Shown here: positions 34,821-41,761 of the stretch, piece by piece
How the letters are laid out: every line of letters begins with the position of its first letter
Numbering within the stretch: the stretch's first letter is position 1
Source of the DNA: an uncultured Clostridia bacterium
GTDB taxonomy: Bacteria > Bacillota > Clostridia > Christensenellales > CAG-917
Assembly: GCA_934277615.1 (NCBI GenBank)
Contig: CAKQUV010000001.1
Location: 124,001-188,000, forward strand
Reading direction: 5' to 3'
Length of the DNA: 64,000 nucleotides
Program-made: the position numbers and the translations under genes
Notes under the pieces: model-generated
Seen by the model: the letters and a program-made list of their open reading frames with translations, nothing else
What the model was told of the DNA's origin: nothing
Databases searched by the model: none

Positions 34821-35444
34821 ATGCAAGATTCATTACAAACGGACATCCCGGAAGTTCAGCCCGAACACAACAACTCAAAGCGCATAATCATATCCGTGAT
34901 ATGCGTGCTTTTGGTTGTGGCGCTTGCGGTAACTAGCGCGTTGCTCCTCAAAAAGTACGTGTTCTCGTCCTTCATTGTGGACGGCATATCAATGTATCCC
35001 ACTCTTGACGGCGGCAACGGCGCAATGATAGAGGGCGACAGCGACAAGGAACGCACCAACGGCGAAGTTCTATATCTCAACAAAAAGGCAGAGCTAAGAC
35101 GCGGCGATATCGTAGTCTTTACGCCGGACTGGATTGCGGACGGAAAGACCGGGCAAAACGCCTCTCTCGTAAAGCGCGTAATTGCGCTCGGCGGCGACCA
35201 TATTCAAATAACGGGCGGCAAAGTATACGTCAACGGCGAAGCGCTTGACGAGCCTTATATAAACAGCGATTCCGTCATGGAAGAAGAGATAGATTTGGTC
35301 GTACCCGACGGACAAATGTTTTGCATGGGCGACAACCGCAACCACTCTGCCGATAGTCGCGTTTACGGTTGCGCAAGCCTCGATACGCTTGTGGGAAAGT
35401 GCTTCCTGATAAAAGGTCTGGACGGTAAATTGCGCAAGCCTTAA
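34821..35444 (+). CDS. lepB: Signal peptidase I
   Basis: Membrane serine protease that removes signal peptides. The 207-residue protein has one N-terminal membrane anchor (about residues 22-46). It has the nucleophile Ser in GISMYPTL (about 56-63), the general-base Lys in VKRVIALGGD (about 118-127), and the C-terminal box GDNRNHSADSRVYG. This is the usual Gram-positive length and layout. The gap upstream is only 33 bases and has no clear ribosome site. An AT-rich TATACT sits just before the ATG. Confidence 0.95.
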   Translation: MQDSLQTDIPEVQPEHNNSKRIIISVICVLLVVALAVTSALLLKKYVFSSFIVDGISMYPTLDGGNGAMIEGDSDKERTNGEVLYLNKKAELRRGDIVVFTPDWIADGKTGQNASLVKRVIALGGDHIQITGGKVYVNGEALDEPYINSDSVMEEEIDLVVPDGQMFCMGDNRNHSADSRVYGCASLDTLVGKCFLIKGLDGKLRKP

Positions 35445-35595
35445 TTCATAGAAAGCCGTTGTTGCAAACAACTCAAACGACAAAAACGATGCAAACAATA
35501 CGACAAATTATGCCGCTTGCAATACCATTTGCGCCTCGTCCAAGAGTTGCATTATATTGCAAAATCAACGGTTTATGACACAAAAATATATGTTT

Positions 35596-35628
35596 AAACT
35601 CTCGCTTTGGGCGAGAGTTTGTTTTTTT
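35596..35628 (+). terminator. Intrinsic terminator downstream of lepB
   Basis: AAACTCTCGC pairs with GCGAGAGTTT across a short loop, then GTTTTTTT. The 280 bases between lepB and mgtC hold this and no gene. Confidence 0.8.
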
Positions 35629-35728
35629 GTTTATATTGTGATTTGACTTTAAAGATGCGAAATTCTTGTGTAGCAACGGCTTGCAGAGCAAGCCGTCGCC
35701 GTCTCCCTCCCGACCTCCCAAAATCAAA

Positions 35729-36439
35729 TCATTTTATTTCTTCGATATAGTGGATGTATTCGATACTTCTCAACGCCTCGATAATTTCATCGTGCGTTTT
35801 GTATTTTTTAAGCTCTTTACTTTCAATGGAAAGTCGCAAAGAATACACGCTGAGTCCCGAGTTGATAAAAGCCGAATTGAGTTCCACGTCGTCTATGCGC
35901 ATGCCCAGTTGTCGAAGGGTTGACATAAACGTTTGCAAATCGTTTTTGGACAACAATTCAAGATGAATTTCAAAGTGGCTGGAGCGTTGTTTGAGATATT
36001 TTTCAAGCGTCGGAAACGCTTGCAAAATCACCACGTAAACAACAAGCAATACAAGCGCGATTGTGTATAATCCTGCGCCGACTATAAGCCCGAAAACACT
36101 GCACGACCACAGCCACGCCGATGTCGTAAGACCTTTGATTTGGTTTTTTGCGCCAAACAAAATGGAGTTGCCGCCAAGCATCGCAGTGCCGATTATCGCG
36201 CCAACCGAACAGACAGGCACTTTGAGTCCGAAACTTGCGTCAATCAACATACACGCCGTTGACGACAGCGAGAGCAAAATGAACGTTTTAAGCCCTGCGG
36301 TGTGTCCTTTTGTGGACCTTTCGCACCCCACGTAAAACGCAAACAGCACGGGCACCAACACCCTCAACAATATGGAATATACCGTAACGGTATAAGACCA
36401 TTCCCCCATAACCCTGGCAAGCGGATCGATATAATTCAT
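35729..36439 (-). CDS. mgtC: MgtC/SapB-family membrane protein
   Basis: MgtC-family protein of 236 residues, linked in other bacteria to magnesium limitation and ATP homeostasis. The signature GCERSTKGHTAGLKTF is near residue 39. GTAMLGGNSIL and IKGLTTSAWLWSCSVFGLIVG follow (about residues 84-120). After four to five membrane helices comes an ACT-like soluble domain (about 155-236). GGAGGTG precedes the ATG. It lies ten bases after the antiporter gene on the same strand, so the two are probably co-expressed in ion homeostasis. Confidence 0.9.
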   Translation of the reverse strand: MNYIDPLARVMGEWSYTVTVYSILLRVLVPVLFAFYVGCERSTKGHTAGLKTFILLSLSSTACMLIDASFGLKVPVCSVGAIIGTAMLGGNSILFGAKNQIKGLTTSAWLWSCSVFGLIVGAGLYTIALVLLVVYVVILQAFPTLEKYLKQRSSHFEIHLELLSKNDLQTFMSTLRQLGMRIDDVELNSAFINSGLSVYSLRLSIESKELKKYKTHDEIIEALRSIEYIHYIEEIK

Positions 36440-36449
36440 TTTGCACCTC

Positions 36450-37859
36450 CTATCTCTTTACACGTTGTCTTGAATTGAACAAATAGTATTCTTCTGCGGC
36501 ATCGTCAAACGCCTTTTCGTCCTCCTGGACGGGTTCGGGCGGTGGCAAAGCCTGTCTGATGTGGTTGATTTTATCTATAAGCACCTCTACGTCGCTCTTC
36601 CCTGCCACATCTTCCACCTTTTCGTCCGGAACGACCGTATTTATATCGTTGGAATAGGACTTAGACAGATACAGCGCAAGTTTTGCACACGCCGGGCCTA
36701 TAAGTTCATACAGCACGCTGGATGCAAGTATTATGGTTTCCAGCGCGCTTCCCGTATCGCCGCCGATCGTTCTCGAAGCAAGCGTGGCAAGACCAATGGC
36801 AACGCCTGCCTGCGGTATGAGCGCAAGCCCCAGATAGTTGCGCACTTTCTTGTCCTTTTTGGTTACAAGACAGCCGAGGAAGGAACCGCCGTATTTGCCG
36901 AGTATTCTCACAAAGAAATACACGACGCCTATCACGAGCAATGACACACCGCCCACCGATCCGCCGCTTGTAACGAGCGCGTCAAGTTTGAAATTCACTC
37001 CCGAGCGCACAAAAAACAACAGCAGTATAGGCGGCGAGAAATAGTTGAGTTGTTTGAAGAGTTTGTCGTCGCCGGACGTATTCATATACACCGTACCCAT
37101 AGCCATACAGCCGAGAAGCGGTGACACGTCCATAAACGAGCATATCCCGCAAAAGCCGAATATCGTCGCAACGGCAATAATAAGACGGTTGTCCGTCGAG
37201 CGTTTGGATATGAGCAGTTTTAGCAAAAATCCGAGCAAACCGCCAACGACGAACGCCACGATATTGTACACGATAGGCAGCAATACGTTTCCCACGGTAA
37301 CAGTGCCGGCAAGCGAGGCGGTTGCAACCGCAATAGCCACGGAAAACGCCACAAGCCCCACCACGTCGTCCAGCGCCACTACCTGCAAAAGCGTATCCAC
37401 AAAATCGCCTTTTGAATTGGTCTGTCTTATCGTCATCATAGTGGACGCAGGCGCGGTAGCTGCCGCGAGCGCGCCGAGCACGATTGAGAACGGCAAGCTC
37501 AACCCGAGCGCAAAATACATCACCAAAAACACGACAATGGAAGCAAGCAACGCCTCGAATACGGTTATAACGATATTTTTACCACCGTTCTTTTTGAGTG
37601 TGGACATTTTAAAGAACTCACCCGTACTGAACGCAATAAACGCAAGCGCGATATCCGCAAGGAAACTCATTCCTTCCACGACTTTGGTCGGGATAACATT
37701 GATGCAATACGGACCTATCAATATGCCCGCGATAATATACCCCGTGACGTTGGGGAGTTTAAGTTTTTTTGTCAAGCGCGACATAACGTATCCCGCGATG
37801 AGCATGACCGCGACGGATATTATGACTTGCGATACGCTTGAAAAATTTTGCAACAACAT
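36450..37859 (-). CDS. Cation:proton antiporter, Kef/CPA2 type
   Basis: Integral membrane antiporter of 469 residues with 12-13 helices. The CPA2 family features are PNVTGYIIAGILIGP near residue 36, ATAPASTMMTIRQT, and the ion-binding Asp pair in VALDDVVGLVAF (about residue 162-173). A short cytoplasmic C-terminal tail (about 410-469) has no TrkA-N domain. The start has AGGTG at good spacing. A LysR regulator is divergent, 138 bases away, and mgtC follows, which suggests a regulated ion-homeostasis operon. The ion (Na or K) cannot be read. Confidence 0.9.
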   Translation of the reverse strand: MLLQNFSSVSQVIISVAVMLIAGYVMSRLTKKLKLPNVTGYIIAGILIGPYCINVIPTKVVEGMSFLADIALAFIAFSTGEFFKMSTLKKNGGKNIVITVFEALLASIVVFLVMYFALGLSLPFSIVLGALAAATAPASTMMTIRQTNSKGDFVDTLLQVVALDDVVGLVAFSVAIAVATASLAGTVTVGNVLLPIVYNIVAFVVGGLLGFLLKLLISKRSTDNRLIIAVATIFGFCGICSFMDVSPLLGCMAMGTVYMNTSGDDKLFKQLNYFSPPILLLFFVRSGVNFKLDALVTSGGSVGGVSLLVIGVVYFFVRILGKYGGSFLGCLVTKKDKKVRNYLGLALIPQAGVAIGLATLASRTIGGDTGSALETIILASSVLYELIGPACAKLALYLSKSYSNDINTVVPDEKVEDVAGKSDVEVLIDKINHIRQALPPPEPVQEDEKAFDDAAEEYYLFNSRQRVKR

Positions 37860-37997
37860 CTTTTCACCTCGACTTTTCCGTTTATTTTTCGGATTTGTCT
37901 TGCCAAGTTGGTAATGTTATGTTATGATTTTGTCATCATAAAGTCAAATTATTGATGTTTATATGTTGATAACTATTCATAATAATTGAGGTGTATT

Positions 37998-38906
37998 ATG
38001 TCATTGCTTGACGACAGACTTGACACGCTTATCACCGTGTGCGAAACAAAGAACTTTACAAAAGCAGGCGAGATTTTATCGCTTACCCAACCTGCGGTAA
38101 GCCAACACATAAAGAAATTGGAAGAAGAACTCAACACAACGCTTTTTTTGCGTAAAAAGGGTGAATTGGTCCTCTCTCCAGAGGGCGAAATCGCGCTATT
38201 GTATGCGCGGAGAATGAAAGCCCTTGCCGAAAAGATGCAAGAAAAAATCAAGAACGCCAAGTACAACATCAGCAAAATCCGCATAGGCATCACTCACACG
38301 CAAGAGAGCGGTTTTATGGTCGAGGCTTTGTCCAAAATGGCGCTCGGCGACGATAATCTAAACATAACGCTAATAACTGACAATATAAAAAATCTTTATG
38401 ATATGTTGGAAAATTTTGAAATCGATATCGCAATTATCGAGGAAAAACCCACCAATCCGTCTTTCAACTTTATGGTTATCGACACGGATATGTTGCTTTG
38501 CATGACCTCGCCACAGAATCCGCTTGCCAAAAAGACGGCAATCACCCTGTCCGAGCTCAAAAAGCAACACCTTATCTTGCGCTTGCCCTCTTCTTCCACC
38601 CGTGAGAAGTTTGAAAGCGCCCTCACGTCTATAGGCGAATCCCTTGACGACTTTGACGTAACAATTGAGGTTGACAGCATCGCCACCATCCGCAATCTCG
38701 TCAAAAAAGACATCGGCGTATCAATACTTTCAAAGAGCGCGTGTTACAAGGAAATCAACAAAGGCTCGCTCGTCGCGCTTCCGATAGAAAACCTGAGCAT
38801 GATTCGAGAAACCGCGATAGTCTATCACCGCACGTTCTCACATCCAAACATCATAGAAGGCATATCCAGAGCGTACAACGATATGGCAAACATGCTCAAA
38901 AAGTAA
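37998..38906 (+). CDS. LysR-family transcriptional regulator
   Basis: A 302-residue LysR-type regulator. The winged HTH is at the N-terminus (FTKAGEILSLTQPAVSQHIK, about residues 20-39), and the remainder is the periplasmic-binding-like effector domain. I chose ATG 37998, which has GAGGTG four bases upstream; an in-frame TTG four codons earlier is possible. It is divergent from the Kef-type antiporter and probably controls it. The shared 138-base gap is AT-rich and contains short dyads. The effector is unknown. Confidence 0.93.
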   Translation: MSLLDDRLDTLITVCETKNFTKAGEILSLTQPAVSQHIKKLEEELNTTLFLRKKGELVLSPEGEIALLYARRMKALAEKMQEKIKNAKYNISKIRIGITHTQESGFMVEALSKMALGDDNLNITLITDNIKNLYDMLENFEIDIAIIEEKPTNPSFNFMVIDTDMLLCMTSPQNPLAKKTAITLSELKKQHLILRLPSSSTREKFESALTSIGESLDDFDVTIEVDSIATIRNLVKKDIGVSILSKSACYKEINKGSLVALPIENLSMIRETAIVYHRTFSHPNIIEGISRAYNDMANMLKK

Positions 38907-38982
38907 ACTTTAGTCCTGCGCGCATATTGACTTATAAAAAGGATTTATTTATAATCTAATTATTCCGATAAGGAGAAAAAAT

Positions 38983-40212
38983 ATGAAACTCACAAAACTC
39001 AAAGACAACAAGGCGCAGAGTGCGCAATATATGCACGGGTTTATATCCCACGTGATAAAATCCTTCGGGAAGCGCGACTGCGGTAGCAAAGGCGAAGTAG
39101 ACGCGGTAAAATATATGGCGCAAGAAGTCGCGCCCTATGCAACCGACGTAAAAACTGAGCCGTACGACGTGCACACTCTTGCATTTATGGGCTGGATTTA
39201 CATCACCGTAACGCTCATTCTCGGCGCTTTCGTAAGCGCGTTCTTTATGCCGATGCTCTCAATTATCCTCATTTGCGTAGGCATGGCGCTTATGGTTCTG
39301 GAATTCGTATTCTACCGTCAAGTGGTAGATTTTCTCTTCCCCAAACGCCAATCTCTCAACATGACCGCAATCAAAAAGCCGCAAGGCGAAGTCAAACGTC
39401 GCGTGCTCATATCGGGACACGCGGACGCGGCATACGAGTGGACTCTCAACTATTATTTGGGCGGGAAAGCGTTTATCGCGCACTTCCTCATCTCCATTAT
39501 CGGTATTCTGTACTTTATGGCAGTCGCAATCGCGGCGTGCGTAAAGGGCGCAATTTTCACGCCTATCACCGACCGGGCAATATTTATCGCGCTTTGCTGC
39601 AGCGGCGTATTCGTGCCGTTCTGGATACTTATGTACTTCCTCTTCAATCCTCGCGTGATTGCAGACGGCGCAACGGACAACCTAACGGGTTGCGCAATGG
39701 GCATAAGTTTCCTCAAAGCGCTCAGCGACAACGGCATAGAGTTTGAAAACACCGAAGTCGGCTGCATTTGCGCAGGCGGCGAAGAGGCAGGTTTGCGCGG
39801 CTCCAAAGCATGGGTGAAAGCGCACAAAAACGACTTCAAAGACTGCCCCACCACAATACTTTGCATCGATACTATTCGCGAGGACGACCATATTTTGGTC
39901 AACTACAAGGATATGAACGGCTTTATCAAATGCGACCCCGAAGCAACCGAGCTTTGGCTGGATGCGTGCAAGGAAGAAGGTATCCCCTGCAAAAAAGGCA
40001 GCGTGGCTCTCGGCGCAACGGACGCGGCGGCTTATACGCAAGGCGGCTTCAACAGCGTTTGCGTAACCGCAATGAACTTCAATCTTCCCAGATACTACCA
40101 CACTCGCCTCGACGTCGCAGAGGACGTAAACGAGGATTGCCTTGCCAAAACTTTCAGCGTGCTTTGCTCCTTCGTTGAGAAAATCGACGACCTCGCTCAA
40201 AAAGAAAACTGA
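38983..40212 (+). CDS. M28-family peptidase with internal membrane segments (paralog)
   Basis: A 409-residue paralog of the protein at 5686. The M28 residues are in place: SGHADAAYEW (about residue 143), the Asp of DGATDNLTG, the Glu pair of GGEEAGLRGS, the Asp in LCIDTIRED, and the His of RYYHTRLD. Hydrophobic pairs lie at about 68-105 and between the first two metal motifs (about 160-185 and 200-225), so the catalytic domain is again threaded with membrane helices. AAGGAG precedes the ATG. A terminator follows, so it is a single-gene unit downstream of the LysR gene. Confidence 0.85.
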   Translation: MKLTKLKDNKAQSAQYMHGFISHVIKSFGKRDCGSKGEVDAVKYMAQEVAPYATDVKTEPYDVHTLAFMGWIYITVTLILGAFVSAFFMPMLSIILICVGMALMVLEFVFYRQVVDFLFPKRQSLNMTAIKKPQGEVKRRVLISGHADAAYEWTLNYYLGGKAFIAHFLISIIGILYFMAVAIAACVKGAIFTPITDRAIFIALCCSGVFVPFWILMYFLFNPRVIADGATDNLTGCAMGISFLKALSDNGIEFENTEVGCICAGGEEAGLRGSKAWVKAHKNDFKDCPTTILCIDTIREDDHILVNYKDMNGFIKCDPEATELWLDACKEEGIPCKKGSVALGATDAAAYTQGGFNSVCVTAMNFNLPRYYHTRLDVAEDVNEDCLAKTFSVLCSFVEKIDDLAQKEN

Positions 40213-40292
40213 TCGATAACGCCTCGCAAACTCGCAAATTTGCGCCACATCGCAAAGTATGCAAAAACTCTTTTATCACAACATCCACAAAT

Positions 40293-40318
40293 CCCCCGAC
40301 GATGTCGGGGTTTTTGTT
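40293..40318 (+). terminator. Intrinsic terminator after the second M28 gene
   Basis: CCCCGAC/GTCGGGG stem with a three-base loop, followed by TTTTTGTTTG. The stretch on to the tRNA promoter contains no gene. Confidence 0.8.
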
Positions 40319-40439
40319 TGCGCCTTATATCGGTCTGCGCAACAAAACATGTTAGAATTTGAAAAATAAAAACGGCAAATCGAAAGCGTGCGGACAGAAA
40401 CATAAATCGCAATATTTTTTTCAATATTTGCGAAAGAAC

Positions 40440-40468
40440 TTGTCAAAACCGTTTTTTTGAGTTACAAT
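40440..40468 (+). promoter_or_regulatory. Promoter of the tRNA-Pro repeat locus
   Basis: -35 TTGTCA (40440-40445), 17-base spacer, -10 TACAAT (40463-40468). It is the only good promoter I see before the intact tRNA-Pro. Transcripts would cross both truncated units first. Confidence 0.6.
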
Positions 40469-40543
40469 ACCTATGCTGTTTGAGAGAAATGCGCAAAATG
40501 CGGCAATCTCAAAGGCAGTAAAAAACAATTTAATGATTCTAAT

Positions 40544-40917
40544 CGGGGTATAGCGCAGTTTGGTTTGCGATAAGCAACGACCGCAAACAAAGTTGTTCCG
40601 TATCCGACATCGTCACCTGTCGCGTTGTGTCGAAAACGCAAGACCTGACGGAAATGCGCGAGCGCGCTCCCAAACATAAGGACACGCCGTCGAATAAAGG
40701 CAGTAATGATACAAACTTAATAATTCTAATCGGGGTATAGCGCAGTTTGGTTTGCGATAAGCAACGACCGCAAACAAAGTTGTTCCGTATCCGACATCGT
40801 CACCTGTCGCGTTGTGTCGAAAACGCAAGACCTGACGGAAATGCGCGAGCGCGCTCCCAAACATAAGGACACGCCGTCGAATAAAGGCAGTAATGATACA
40901 AACTTAATAATTCTAAT
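40544..40917 (+). repeat. Two tandem 187-base units carrying a truncated tRNA-Pro 5' end
   Basis: Units begin at 40544 and 40731, and the intact tRNA begins at 40918, exactly 187 bases further each time. Each unit starts with the first 21 bases of tRNA-Pro (CGGGGTATAGCGCAGTTTGG and T). It then leaves the tRNA sequence at the D-loop into about 165 bases of hairpin-rich DNA, including TTTGCG/CGCAAA, and ends in the leader AATAATTCTAAT that precedes the real gene. The two units look identical. Confidence 0.85.
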
Positions 40918-40994
40918 CGGGGTATAGCGCAGTTTGGTAGCGCGCTTGACTGGGGGTCAAGAGGCCATGGGTTCAAGTCCCGTTACTCCGACCA
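40918..40994 (+). tRNA. tRNA-Pro (anticodon GGG)
   Basis: Cloverleaf read by eye. The acceptor CGGGGTA pairs with TACTCCG with one G-U, and ACCA is encoded at the 3' end. The anticodon stem CTTGA/TCAAG has loop CTGGGGG, giving anticodon GGG. The T-arm contains GGGTTCAAGTCCC. Confidence 0.95.
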
Positions 40995-41003
40995 CAAACT
41001 TCG

Positions 41004-41036
41004 CTGAGTGCATACATTGTGTGCACTCAGTTTTTT
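41004..41036 (+). terminator. Terminator of tRNA-Pro
   Basis: CTGAGTGCA/TGCACTCAG hairpin followed by TTTTTT, starting ten bases after the tRNA. A second imperfect palindrome (TATATCCGTT/AACGGATATA ends) follows at 41036-41080. The rest of the gap to tRNA-Arg has no gene. Confidence 0.85.
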
Positions 41037-41255
41037 ATATCCGTTCAACTTGCGCTTGCGCAAACGTTGAAACGGATATAAAAACAAGCACGCCTTGCGT
41101 GCCGAAGTTTGTGTAGTGGAACGAGCCATTAGGCGAAGTACCACAAAACTATCGTAGCAGAGTACCTCTGCCAAGTTTCTTGAATTGGAACGAACGAAGT
41201 GAGTACCACAAAACTTCATCGTTTCTTATCGAATCTATCAAATGACGTTCAAAAA

Positions 41256-41284
41256 TTGATTTTTTGCAATCGTTGTGTTATTAT
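41256..41284 (+). promoter_or_regulatory. Promoter of tRNA-Arg
   Basis: -35 TTGATT (41256-41261), 17-base spacer, -10 TATTAT (41279-41284), 13 bases before the tRNA. Confidence 0.7.
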
Positions 41285-41296
41285 AAAAGCACTCAA

Positions 41297-41373
41297 GTTT
41301 CCGTAGCTCAGCAGGATAGAGCGTTCGCCTCCTAAGCGAAAGGCCGTGGGTTCGACTCCCGCCGGGAACACCA
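41297..41373 (+). tRNA. tRNA-Arg (anticodon CCT)
   Basis: Acceptor GTTTCCG pairs with CGGGAAC with one U-G, and ACCA is encoded. The anticodon stem TTCGC/GCGAA has loop CTCCTAA, giving anticodon CCT. The T-arm is GGGTTCGACTCCC. Its 3' end (from 41354) is the start of the downstream tandem repeat. Confidence 0.95.
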
Positions 41374-41761
41374 ATCACACCCCCACAGGGGTGTGTTTGT
41401 TTTTCTTGCGGTAGTTGTGCGCCTTGCGCACGTGCTTCGCACTCGACCCCACTTCCGTGGCTGACGCTTCGCTATTCCGTCATTCCATTCCTTACGACTC
41501 CCGCCGGGAACACCAATCACACCCCCACAGGGGTGTGTTTGTTTTTCTTGCGGTAGTTGTGCGCCTTGCGCACGTGCTTCGCACTCGACCCCACTTCCGT
41601 GGCTGACGCTTCGCTATTCCGTCATTCCATTCCTTACGACTCCCGCCGGGAACACCAATCACACCCCCACAGGGGTGTGTTTGTTTTTCTTGCGGTAGTT
41701 GTGTGCTTTGCGCACATGCTTTACACCCGCCCCCTCTTCCGTGGCTGACGCTTCGCTATTC
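41354..41761 (+). repeat. Tandem 142-base repeat containing the tRNA-Arg 3' end
   Basis: GACTCCCGCCGGGAACACCA recurs at 41354, 41496 and 41638, period 142. Each unit carries this tRNA 3' end, the terminator hairpin CACACCCC/GGGGTGTG with a T run, short hairpins such as GTGCGC/GCGCAC, and the words CGCTATTCCGTC and CCTTACG. Units 1 and 2 look identical. Unit 3 has about ten changes and stops at 41761, where the accessory block begins; the stop codon of the TIR gene lies in its last bases. Confidence 0.9.
41376..41405 (+). terminator. Terminator of tRNA-Arg
   Basis: CACACCCC/GGGGTGTG stem with loop CACA, followed by TTTGTTTTT. It is repeated in the later 142-base units. Confidence 0.85.

Noticed and set aside
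40471..40864. Minus-strand frames beginning MFGSALAHFRQVLRFRHNAT in the 187-base repeats
   Set aside because: They are identical because the DNA is repeated, they run through tRNA sequence, and they have no ribosome site.
40544..41760. Tandem repeats as a CRISPR array
   Set aside because: Periods of 187 and 142 bases with no short-repeat/unique-spacer pattern, and no cas genes. The units are tRNA-derived.
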